Shown piece by piece: positions 54,609 to 62,057 of a stretch of 64,000 nucleotides of DNA. This stretch comes from CBCYMI01 sp965183855. GTDB lineage: Bacteria; Pseudomonadota; Alphaproteobacteria; Caulobacterales; Maricaulaceae. Where the stretch lies: assembly GCA_965183855.1 (NCBI GenBank), contig CBCYMI010000028.1, forward strand, positions 9,732-73,731, written 5' to 3'. The position numbers were made by a program, and so were the translations under genes. The first letter of the stretch is position 1; each line of letters begins with the position of its first letter. The notes below the pieces were generated by a model. That model was not told where the DNA came from and searched no databases. It worked only from the letters and a program-made list of their open reading frames with translations.

Positions 54609-54812
54609 TTATCTTATTCTATTTAGGATAGATTTCCTAACCAAGATGGACGAGGCTACTCCTGAGACCACACCAATAATAATATAAACCAGATTACCAT
54701 ACTCAATTCCAAAAAAATCCAGAATGTATAATACAACCAAAGCGATTATTCCTGTAATTACACCGATTCCTACTGCAATTAAGAGGATTTTGACTATCTT
54801 TCCTCTCCATAT
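54609..54812 (-). pseudogene. small two-helix membrane protein gene without ATG
   Basis: A stop-free frame encodes NIWRGKIVKILLIAVGIGVI, then a second hydrophobic region (YGNLVYIIIGVVSGVASSIL) and a basic end (RKSILNRIR). No ATG, GTG or TTG in a useful position opens it. An ATG in another frame overlaps its start (ATGGAGAGG), so a one-base shift may have killed it. The layout is like the other small partner proteins here. Confidence 0.4.
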
Positions 54813-54906
54813 ATTATATAATGATAAAAATACTGACTTTATTTCTAAATATCTCAGATATCACTGTTAAACAATTAATCTGAAAAAAAATAAAGTTTTT
54901 ATAAAT

Positions 54907-55080
54907 CTAACCCCGTAAACCAATCTCCAAATTGATAAATATAAGGAATACAGTAATAAAAAATATAGCGTGTTCCCTAAAAAATACAGAAAACAGTGCT
55001 ATTATCATTAATAGCACTGTATATATGAAATATAATATGTAAGTCCTAATACTCAAATACCACATCTCTATCGTTTTCAT
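54907..55080 (-). CDS. small hydrophobic protein, unknown
   Basis: About 57 aa from ATG 55080 (a non-ATG start at 55092 is also possible). Two hydrophobic segments (TYILYFIYTVLLMIIALFSV and AIFFITVFLIFINLEIGL). It lies about 30 bases after the internally duplicated membrane protein on the same strand. No family recognised; it may be a second partner of the peptide at 55499. Confidence 0.4.
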   Translation of the reverse strand: MKTIEMWYLSIRTYILYFIYTVLLMIIALFSVFFREHAIFFITVFLIFINLEIGLRG

Positions 55081-55110
55081 TTCTCTAATCAAGAATTCCA
55101 GAGTAAAATA

Positions 55111-55452
55111 TCAGTCTTTTTTCTTTTTAAACTGAAGAAAAAAAGCAATGCTTATTCCTGTAAACATACCTGTCACTAATCCAAGACAAATCTCTTTATC
55201 CAGATTAAATACCTTCATAATAATACCCATTGAAACATTAAAAACAACACCAATAAGAATTCCATATAAGACTGCTTTAATCATTATCTTTTTAGACCGA
55301 AGAAAAAAAGCAATGCTTAATCCTGTAACCATACCTGTCATTAATCCAAGACAAATACTATCTTTATCCAGATTAAATACCTTCATAATAATACTTATTG
55401 AAACATGAAAAACAACACTAATAAGAACTGCATATAAGATTGCTTTAATCAT
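55111..55452 (-). CDS. internally duplicated membrane protein, candidate immunity protein
   Basis: 113 aa made of two similar halves of about 53 residues. Each starts MIKAxLYxxLI, continues with a hydrophobic helix and IIMKVFNLDK, then CLGLxTGMxTGxSIAFFL and a basic end (RSKK, QFKKKK). There are four membrane segments in all. The ATG at 55452 is chosen for its AGGAAAAAG site. It follows the Gly-rich double-glycine peptide gene by 46 bases, which suggests an immunity or transport partner; no family recognised. Confidence 0.6.
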   Translation of the reverse strand: MIKAILYAVLISVVFHVSISIIMKVFNLDKDSICLGLMTGMVTGLSIAFFLRSKKIMIKAVLYGILIGVVFNVSMGIIMKVFNLDKEICLGLVTGMFTGISIAFFLQFKKKKD

Positions 55453-55498
55453 TATCTTTTTCCTAGAGATTATAAAAATACTTCCTGACAAACACTCA

Positions 55499-55765
55499 TT
55501 ATAACCCTTGATCTATTATAGAAGCAAGAGCCCCTGCGACTGCTCCTCCGACGGCTCCACCAAGTGCACCTGGAATTGCACCAGCCCCTCCACTAGATAT
55601 TGCACCTGCTACTGCGCCTCCAATCCCACAAGCAACTGCGCTTTTCGCAGCACTTTTTGCAACTTCTCCCCAATCTATTTTACCACCAACGACAAAGTCA
55701 ATCTCTATATCGGTTAATTCTCTGATGCCTAGGTTTGCAGGTGTAGTTAATGCTAAATCTGTCAT
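55499..55765 (-). CDS. double-glycine leader peptide with class IIb-like Gly/Ala core
   Basis: 88 aa. The leader is slightly diverged (TTPANLGIREL, TDIEIDFVVGG, with FVVGG for QVEGG). The core starts KIDWGEVAKSAAKSAVACG and continues with Gly/Ala repeats (GGAVAGAISSGGAGAIPGAL, then GGAVGGAVAGAL), ending SIIDQGL. Dense GxxxG/AxxxG spacing is typical of two-peptide class IIb bacteriocins. Variant A promoter. It is followed by the internally duplicated membrane protein. Confidence 0.8.
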   Translation of the reverse strand: MTDLALTTPANLGIRELTDIEIDFVVGGKIDWGEVAKSAAKSAVACGIGGAVAGAISSGGAGAIPGALGGAVGGAVAGALASIIDQGL

Positions 55766-55799
55766 CTTTTCTCTCCTTAATTCTAAACTAAAAAAATAG

Positions 55800-56508
55800 A
55801 GAGTCAATAAAATAAGGTAAAATTAGACGAAAACCGTATGGAAATAGAGATCATTAACTCATAGCGTTAATATAGTCTATAAATAGAGTATATAAATCTT
55901 TATTATAGACCTTCTTAAAACACTTTGTGTATAGAATAAGCAGTTAGGTTTAATCTGGGTAATTAAAGAGCCTTAAGAAAATCCAGTCCAAGACTGGCGA
56001 CCGCGTGTAAGGTAAAACTAGACGAAAACCGTATGGAAATAGAGATCATTAACTCATAGCGTTAATATAGTCTATAAATAGAGTGTATAAACCTTTATTA
56101 TAGCTCTTCTTAAAAGCACTTAGCATATAAAATAAGGTTCTTAAGTTTAATCTGGGTAATTAAAGAGTCTTAAGAAAACCCAGTCCGAGACTGGCGAACG
56201 CACACACATTCGTGTGACTTTTTTTGGAACGCTTAGCGTATAAGAAAAAGCGCAAAGCTTAATGCTTGGTAATTAGAGAGCCTTAAGAAAACCCAGTCCG
56301 AGACTGGCGAACGCACACACATTCGTGTGACTTTTTTTGGAACACTTAGCGTATAAGAAAAAGCGCAAAGCTTAACGCTTGGTAATTAGAGAGCCAAACA
56401 CACATTCGTGTGACTTTTTTTGGAACACTTAGCGTATAAGAAAAAGCGCAAAGCTTAATACTTGGTAATTAGAGAGCCTAAATAAAGTCAGCCCTTCGGC
56501 TGTGCGTG
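55800..56508 (+). repeat. two upstream blocks and hairpin units
   Basis: Two roughly 110-bp blocks (near 55825-55915 and 56015-56110), with one CCAGTCCAAGACTGG stem between them, and then about four hairpin units. These have CCAGTCCGAGACTGG, CACACATTCGTGTG plus ACTTTTTTT, and a final CAGCCCTTCGGCTG next to the stop of the SPOR gene. This is the last array in the window; none is seen from here to 64 kb. Confidence 0.9.
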
Positions 56509-56514
56509 TAAGTC

Positions 56515-57318
56515 TTAACGTTTAACCACCAGACAATCTTGTTTTTTATTTTTTAATTTGGAACAATCTGAATTTGCTGATTTACGGTTCTGATAGCCTG
56601 TAATTCTCAACCGATAAAAAACACCTTTACTACCAAGATGCACACGAATAACCTCATAAGATCGATCTGATAAAATACTTGAATATTTCTTTTTGAGTGT
56701 TTTCCAGGAAGATTCTGCAGCAGAATTAGTTCTAAAAGAAGCAATCTGAACGGCATAAACACCTTTTGCAATTGTTTTTTGACTAGATGTCGCACGCGTG
56801 GTTGTCGATGATTTTTTTAACGCTGTTTTTGGAATTTTAACACTGGACTGATGAGTATTCTGATCGCTACGTCTTAGGCTTGGATGTTCCGTTTTAGTCT
56901 CTGTTTGTGCCTTAATGCCAATATGAGTATTTTGACTTGCTTGTTTGGAAGAAGGATTTGCCAGTTTTTCCAAAGAAGGCGCAGGCACAATTTTAACTTC
57001 TTCTTTTTTATCTGATTTAGTATCATCAATGATATCATATATTTTTCTGTCTTGATTGGGAGTTACTTCACCTCCTGGATTTGAAGGTCTGACTTTATAG
57101 GGATCCGAAGAGGCAATAATAACAGGAGGCGCGTTTCTTCCTCCCTTTCTGATTCCTTTTTTATAGGCGCCCCAAACAGCAAGCAAAAACGCAAAAAAAA
57201 CGATTGCGGCAATAATTAATAATAAAGGACCTCTACCGCCTCCTTCAAGTTTTGCATCGAAACTTTCATCTACTTCCTGTGGTGGCGCATAAGCCCCTTT
57301 ATTGTCATCAATGCCCAT
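56515..57318 (-). CDS. SPOR-domain cell-envelope protein
   Basis: 267 aa. A short N-terminal cytosolic part, one membrane helix (LLLIIAAIVFFAFLLAVWGA), a long Ser/Thr/Lys-rich periplasmic linker, and a C-terminal SPOR domain (GVYAVQIASFRTNSAAESSW, VFYRLRITGYQNRKSA). SPOR domains bind denuded septal peptidoglycan. In many Alphaproteobacteria such a gene lies downstream of dgt and argS; here dgt is upstream but argS is missing from between them. A hairpin-repeat stem ends just at its stop codon. Confidence 0.88.
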   Translation of the reverse strand: MGIDDNKGAYAPPQEVDESFDAKLEGGGRGPLLLIIAAIVFFAFLLAVWGAYKKGIRKGGRNAPPVIIASSDPYKVRPSNPGGEVTPNQDRKIYDIIDDTKSDKKEEVKIVPAPSLEKLANPSSKQASQNTHIGIKAQTETKTEHPSLRRSDQNTHQSSVKIPKTALKKSSTTTRATSSQKTIAKGVYAVQIASFRTNSAAESSWKTLKKKYSSILSDRSYEVIRVHLGSKGVFYRLRITGYQNRKSANSDCSKLKNKKQDCLVVKR

Positions 57319-57513
57319 TCAACCAACTCCCGAAAGACTTTTATTCGAATCATTTAAGGCTATTATGCCCTTATAATGTATAAAATTCAATTGTCAGTTA
57401 CATAAATCGTATTCATACAAGATTATATTTCAAAATCTATACAAATTATTTTTAATGTATCCATCTTAAAAAACAGATTTTTCGAACATAAAATGGATTT
57501 AAAGATTAATCAA

Positions 57514-58713
57514 TCAAAAAAGCTTTTGATATTGATCAAGCGCAAAACGGTCTGTCATGCCTGCAATATAATCACAAATTAATCTGGCTTTTTTCTCTTT
57601 TTTTTGTTCAAAACAGGAAAAAGGTAATAAGCCTGGTTCTTTGAAATATAAATGGAATAGTTTTGTAATAATTCTCGATGCATAACTCATTCTTTGATTT
57701 ACCTTATAGTGATGATACATATTCTGCTTTAGAAAATGCCTTAACAGGGATTGCTGTTTTAGACAGGGGGTTGAAAAGCGAACAATTGTCTCTTTATGAC
57801 TGCGAATATCATTTATGGAACGAATCTTGAATTGTTTAATTTGTTGCTGTGTTTCTTGAATGACATCTCGAACCATATCCCCTATTAACTCACGAATAAG
57901 TTGATAAACCAAAAAAGGAAGATCCGAATATATAACAGAGCCAAAAACAGAATCTTTTTTAATTCTATCAGCATGCTGTTTAAGAAATCGATTAATTGCC
58001 TGTCTAACCATTGGCACTTGATCACATAATTGATGAATAGAAAATAAATTTGCTTGCAATCCATCATCAATATCATGATTATTATAAGCAATATCGTCCG
58101 AAATGGCAGCAATTTGAGCTTCCATACTTGCATAATGGCTCAAATCAAGTGCTTTATAATGTTCATAATCCTTAATTGCCCAAGCTAAATCCACATCATC
58201 ATCTTTATTAGATAAAACAGGGCCATTATGTTTTACAATTCCTTCCAGACTTTCCCAGGTTAGATTTAATCCATGAAATTCCATATAATGATGTTCCAGC
58301 CTGGTTACAATTCTCAATGTTTGCGCATTATGATCAAATCCACCATATTCTTGCATACAGGCTTGTAGAGTTTTTTCTCCAGAATGTCCGAAAGGAGGAT
58401 GTCCTAAATCATGCGCTAGGGCAAGTGCTTCTGTTAAATCTTCATTGACTCCAAAAACACGGGCAAGTGTTCTTGCAATCTGCGCAACTTCCAGACTATG
58501 GGTTAATCGTGTTCGGTAATGATCTCCTTCATGTGAAATAAAAACCTGCGTTTTTCCTTTTAGCCGTCGAAACGCGGTTGAATGAATAATTCGATCTCGA
58601 TCTCTTTGATATTCAGATCTATATTGGCTTTTTCTTTCCTTAAAGATTCTTCCTTTTGAATGTTCCGGATCACAGGCATAGCTTTGCCAAACAGGATTTA
58701 AATACACAATCAT
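57514..58713 (-). CDS. dgt: deoxyguanosinetriphosphate triphosphohydrolase-like protein
   Basis: 399 aa, HD-domain dNTPase of the alphaproteobacterial type. It has DRDRIIHSTAFRRLKGKTQV, RTRLTHSLEVAQIARTLA, the metal site ALAHDLGHPPFGHSGEKTL, and ISDDIAYNNHDIDDGLQA. It hydrolyses dNTPs to nucleosides and triphosphate. It is divergent from erpA, a conserved arrangement in Alphaproteobacteria, and is followed by the SPOR gene. Confidence 0.94.
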   Translation of the reverse strand: MIVYLNPVWQSYACDPEHSKGRIFKERKSQYRSEYQRDRDRIIHSTAFRRLKGKTQVFISHEGDHYRTRLTHSLEVAQIARTLARVFGVNEDLTEALALAHDLGHPPFGHSGEKTLQACMQEYGGFDHNAQTLRIVTRLEHHYMEFHGLNLTWESLEGIVKHNGPVLSNKDDDVDLAWAIKDYEHYKALDLSHYASMEAQIAAISDDIAYNNHDIDDGLQANLFSIHQLCDQVPMVRQAINRFLKQHADRIKKDSVFGSVIYSDLPFLVYQLIRELIGDMVRDVIQETQQQIKQFKIRSINDIRSHKETIVRFSTPCLKQQSLLRHFLKQNMYHHYKVNQRMSYASRIITKLFHLYFKEPGLLPFSCFEQKKEKKARLICDYIAGMTDRFALDQYQKLF

Positions 58714-58891
58714 ACTCTTTATTTTTTTATTATTTTGACTATACTCATGCTCTGATTTATAATGATAAAATCAGAGCTAAAGATATAGCTTACATCTATA
58801 TTATGGAATATCAATAGGGTTGATATATGGATCTGTTATAAAAAGAATGGATTTTAAATTGATTCTATCTATTTTAAGAATATGAGTTTAA

Positions 58892-59227
58892 ATGAAGACA
58901 CAGCATAAAATTACATTATCTGATTCTGCTGCCAGACGAATTAATATTGTTTTTCAGGAAAAAAACACAAAAGGCTATTTAAGAGTTCAAATTGATGGTG
59001 GCGGATGTAGCGGATTTCAATATAGCTTTAGTTTCACAGAGGAAAAACAAAAAGATGATTTGTTGATTGAAAACAATCGGGCTTATGTTTTAATCGATCC
59101 ACTTTCCGCGGAATTAATGGAAGGATCAAATATTGATTATATTGAAGAGCTCATTGGATCAAGATTTGAAATTAATAATCCAAATGCAACAGCAAATTGC
59201 GGATGTGGAACCTCTTTTTCTCTTTAA
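58892..59227 (+). CDS. erpA: iron-sulfur cluster insertion protein ErpA
   Basis: 111 aa A-type carrier. The three cluster-binding cysteines are present: VQIDGGGCSGFQYSF and TANCGCGTSFSL. It delivers Fe-S clusters to apo-proteins. It is followed 54 bases later by xthA on the same strand and diverges from dgt. The ribosome-binding site is poor, as for several genes here. Confidence 0.93.
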   Translation: MKTQHKITLSDSAARRINIVFQEKNTKGYLRVQIDGGGCSGFQYSFSFTEEKQKDDLLIENNRAYVLIDPLSAELMEGSNIDYIEELIGSRFEINNPNATANCGCGTSFSL

Positions 59228-59281
59228 AGATCAAATATTTTATTCTATCATCCATTTTTTTCCTTAAAGAGAATTTCGAAA

Positions 59282-60082
59282 ATGATTAAATTGGCAAGCT
59301 GGAATGTAAACTCCGTCAGAGCAAGATTAAAAACAATAGAAAAAACACTTACAGAACTTAATCCTGATATTATCTGTCTTCAGGAAATAAAATGTCAAGA
59401 TGAAGCCTTTCCCTATGAAGCCTTTGAATCTCTTGGATATAATAGCGCTGTCTATGGACAAAAATCCTATAATGGCGTGGCTATTTTATCAAAATATCCC
59501 TTTGAGGATATTCAAAAAGGCTTTCTGGATCATCACAATCAGACGGACGAACAGGCAAGATATCTCGAAACAATCATTAGTATTGATCAAAAACCCTTCA
59601 GAATTGCCAGTATTTATGTTCCAAATGGCAATCCTGCCCCTGGGATAAAGTTTGACTATAAACTTGATTGGCTTCGTCAATTTTATCACCATGCAAAAAC
59701 CTTATTATCCCATGAAGAAGCCTGTATTCTTGCTGGAGATTATAATATTATTCCAGAAAAAACCGATGTGTATAGCCCAGAAGACTGGCAGGAAGATGCC
59801 TTATTCAGACCTGAATCAAGAGCCATGTTCAGAGCTCTGAAATGGCTTGGATATACAGATGCATTTGAAGCTAAAATTAATCAGCCATATCAATATACTT
59901 TCTGGGATTATCAGGCAGGCGCGTTTAAAAAAAACAACGGGATTAGAATAGATCATATTCTGACTTCTCCCATCGCTGCGGATCTTTTGAAAACAGTAGA
60001 AATTCATAAAGCTGTACGAGGATATGAAAAACCTTCAGATCATGTTCCTATTAGCGCAGAATTTAAGGCAGAAACTGGGTAA
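59282..60082 (+). CDS. xthA: exodeoxyribonuclease III
   Basis: 266 aa. ExoIII motifs in order: ASWNVNSVRARL, DIICLQEIKCQDEAFP (catalytic Glu), IYVPNGNP, LAGDYNIIPEKTDVY, GIRIDHILTSP and PSDHVPISAEF. It is an AP endonuclease and 3'-exonuclease of base-excision repair. The extreme 3' end (GCAGAAACTGGGTAAAA) is duplicated directly downstream, a small recent tandem duplication. Confidence 0.95.
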   Translation: MIKLASWNVNSVRARLKTIEKTLTELNPDIICLQEIKCQDEAFPYEAFESLGYNSAVYGQKSYNGVAILSKYPFEDIQKGFLDHHNQTDEQARYLETIISIDQKPFRIASIYVPNGNPAPGIKFDYKLDWLRQFYHHAKTLLSHEEACILAGDYNIIPEKTDVYSPEDWQEDALFRPESRAMFRALKWLGYTDAFEAKINQPYQYTFWDYQAGAFKKNNGIRIDHILTSPIAADLLKTVEIHKAVRGYEKPSDHVPISAEFKAETG

Positions 60083-60501
60083 AAAAGAGAGCTAAAGACA
60101 GAAACTGGGTAAAATCTATATTTTTCAACTTATAGAATATTGTTTAAGGCTTTTTTTAATTGACCCAACTTTAATCAGGAAATTTTTATTTCTTAAGTTT
60201 ATTCATCCTTTAATTTTCATCTTAAGGATTAAATAAAGCGTTTATTTTTCTTCTCCTTTTCTAATAGATTGCTTGTTTCTAGCCTATATGGCACTATGTT
60301 TGAGATAGAATTAAGATTGATTTAAAAATCTGGCTCTCTGATTTTAGATTCACTTTAATAAAAATCATAAAACTGGATTTTTCTTTGGTTCTCTTTATCC
60401 TTGTTTTCCTTTTGTTTAGAAGCAGAAATTCAGAGATTGCCTGTTTGAAAAATCGCTTTATTTTTCGCTTTTCTTCTTCCAGGCTAAACTGTTTGTAAAG
60501 C
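60083..60501. other. AT-rich spacer between convergent genes
   Basis: It begins with a second copy of the last 17 or so bases of xthA (ACAGAAACTGGGTAAAA). After that there is only AT-rich sequence with T-rich tracts. A minus-strand open stretch at 60294-60560 overlaps the DUF3137 gene end and is lysine/phenylalanine-rich noise. No hairpin repeats of the family occur here. Confidence 0.5.
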
Positions 60502-61860
60502 TTAATAACGTTCAAAAAAACGTAATAATTTGTGAATAATATCTGTTTTTTCTTTCTCAATTTTCCTGTTTTTATTGCCTGTTTGATCTGAAATCAAAGA
60601 GAAAATCGTTTTATCAAAAACATGCTCGATTCCTGTTTGCTGTTTGTGAGGATTCACGGTAAATAAAATCTTTTGAATCATTGAGATTTCATCTGTTAAT
60701 TTCTGCAAATGTTTTTTGGAAGAAAGCGGAATAAAATAGGAATAGGGTTCAAAAAAATGTGCCCTTTCAAATGCGATCAAGACAGATTGACGATAAAAAA
60801 GCACAAGCAATGATTTTCCACCCATTTGATGTTTTAACGCTGTTATACGTTCTATCCAATCTGGCGTTAATAAATAACGTGCCTCTACCTGATCTGTGGT
60901 ATATACATCATATGTTTCTTCAAATTTTACAGAAGACATGCCTGCACGCTCTAAATTTTTCCCCAAAATTTGTTTCTGCCTAGGTTTGAACCATTTCGTG
61001 TTTTTTGCCAATATGGTTATGCCTGAAAATGATTTTTCAGTCTGTGTTTGTAAAACACACCCTCTAAAAAAGGTTCGACTTCCCTTTGTTTGTCTATAAT
61101 GGATATATTTTTCAAGGTGAATATCACATAATGTAAAAGGAATATTGGATATTTCAGCATAAATATAATCTTCAATTCCAAAACGATCTGGTTTTTCCAC
61201 AAGACCAGAATTAAGAAGAAGACAGAAACTTTTGGGTAATCCTTCTATATAAAACTCTGAAGATTTTCTCATATAATCCAAATTATCACTGAATTTATAA
61301 AGCGTTTGGATATATTCCCAACCAATAAAATTCATGCTTGGTTTAACCAAATCCGATTTAAACGCTATCCTGATTCGATTTATAGACAGAGCATAAACAA
61401 ATATAAACGCACTCAAAATAAGAATAAAAAGATATAAAATAGCTCTAACGAGCCTTAAATCCTCAGAATGATAGTTAAAGACAAAAACAAAAACCGCAAT
61501 TGAAACCGAAGCCAATAAAAACAAAAAAATAAGAGCCGCGTTAAAATAAAACTGTCTTTTAGCTTCTATCCGAGCAAGTTTTGGTTGAATTTTATGATGA
61601 TAATACTCGTCATAATAAATCATTATTTTCCCAAATCTGATTTTAATTTTTGTATTTAACTGCTTAGCATATAAAAATACCCTTAAAACAAGATAAAAAA
61701 TTAAATAGAATTTTTTAAATTCTCTCTCTTTTATACTTTTATTCTTACGCAATCTGCAAAAAAACATTAAAAAAAAACGAAACAAAGGGAAATTTTTATC
61801 ATACACAAATAAGGAATAAAAAGCATCAAAAAGCTGAACAGATCTAAAAGCTGAATTCAT
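60502..61860 (-). CDS. DUF3137 family membrane protein
   Basis: About 452 aa from ATG 61860, which has AGGGGG seven bases upstream. An in-frame ATG at 61623 (also with a fair site) would give 373 aa, the more usual family length. The DUF3137 part holds two membrane helices (FNAALIFLFLLASVSIAVFV and ILYLFILILSAFIFVYAL), then FFRGCVLQTQTEK, SVKFEETYDVYTTDQVEARY with LLTPDWIERI, and LLVLFYRQSVLIAFE. Function is unknown. The extra N-terminal 79 residues are basic and hydrophobic and may not be translated. Confidence 0.8.
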   Translation of the reverse strand: MNSAFRSVQLFDAFYSLFVYDKNFPLFRFFLMFFCRLRKNKSIKEREFKKFYLIFYLVLRVFLYAKQLNTKIKIRFGKIMIYYDEYYHHKIQPKLARIEAKRQFYFNAALIFLFLLASVSIAVFVFVFNYHSEDLRLVRAILYLFILILSAFIFVYALSINRIRIAFKSDLVKPSMNFIGWEYIQTLYKFSDNLDYMRKSSEFYIEGLPKSFCLLLNSGLVEKPDRFGIEDYIYAEISNIPFTLCDIHLEKYIHYRQTKGSRTFFRGCVLQTQTEKSFSGITILAKNTKWFKPRQKQILGKNLERAGMSSVKFEETYDVYTTDQVEARYLLTPDWIERITALKHQMGGKSLLVLFYRQSVLIAFERAHFFEPYSYFIPLSSKKHLQKLTDEISMIQKILFTVNPHKQQTGIEHVFDKTIFSLISDQTGNKNRKIEKEKTDIIHKLLRFFERY

Positions 61861-62057
61861 CACAGAACCCCCTCTTTTTCTTAAAAGATACTTATTTTAA
61901 AAAGAGAGCTATCTAAATCAGGCTTAGCTGGTTTGAGTGCCAAGATCGCTATTTTCCTAAATTTAAAAAAAGAATTATCTTAGAAAAACCGCACGCGTGT
62001 TAGATCGTGATATCATTAAGTTCCTGATTTAAATAAGTGTTTTTCAGTTTTATTTTC

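Noticed and set aside
60294..60560. 88-codon minus-strand ORF
   Set aside because: It overlaps the end of the DUF3137 gene, has low-complexity Lys/Phe composition and lacks a ribosome-binding site.
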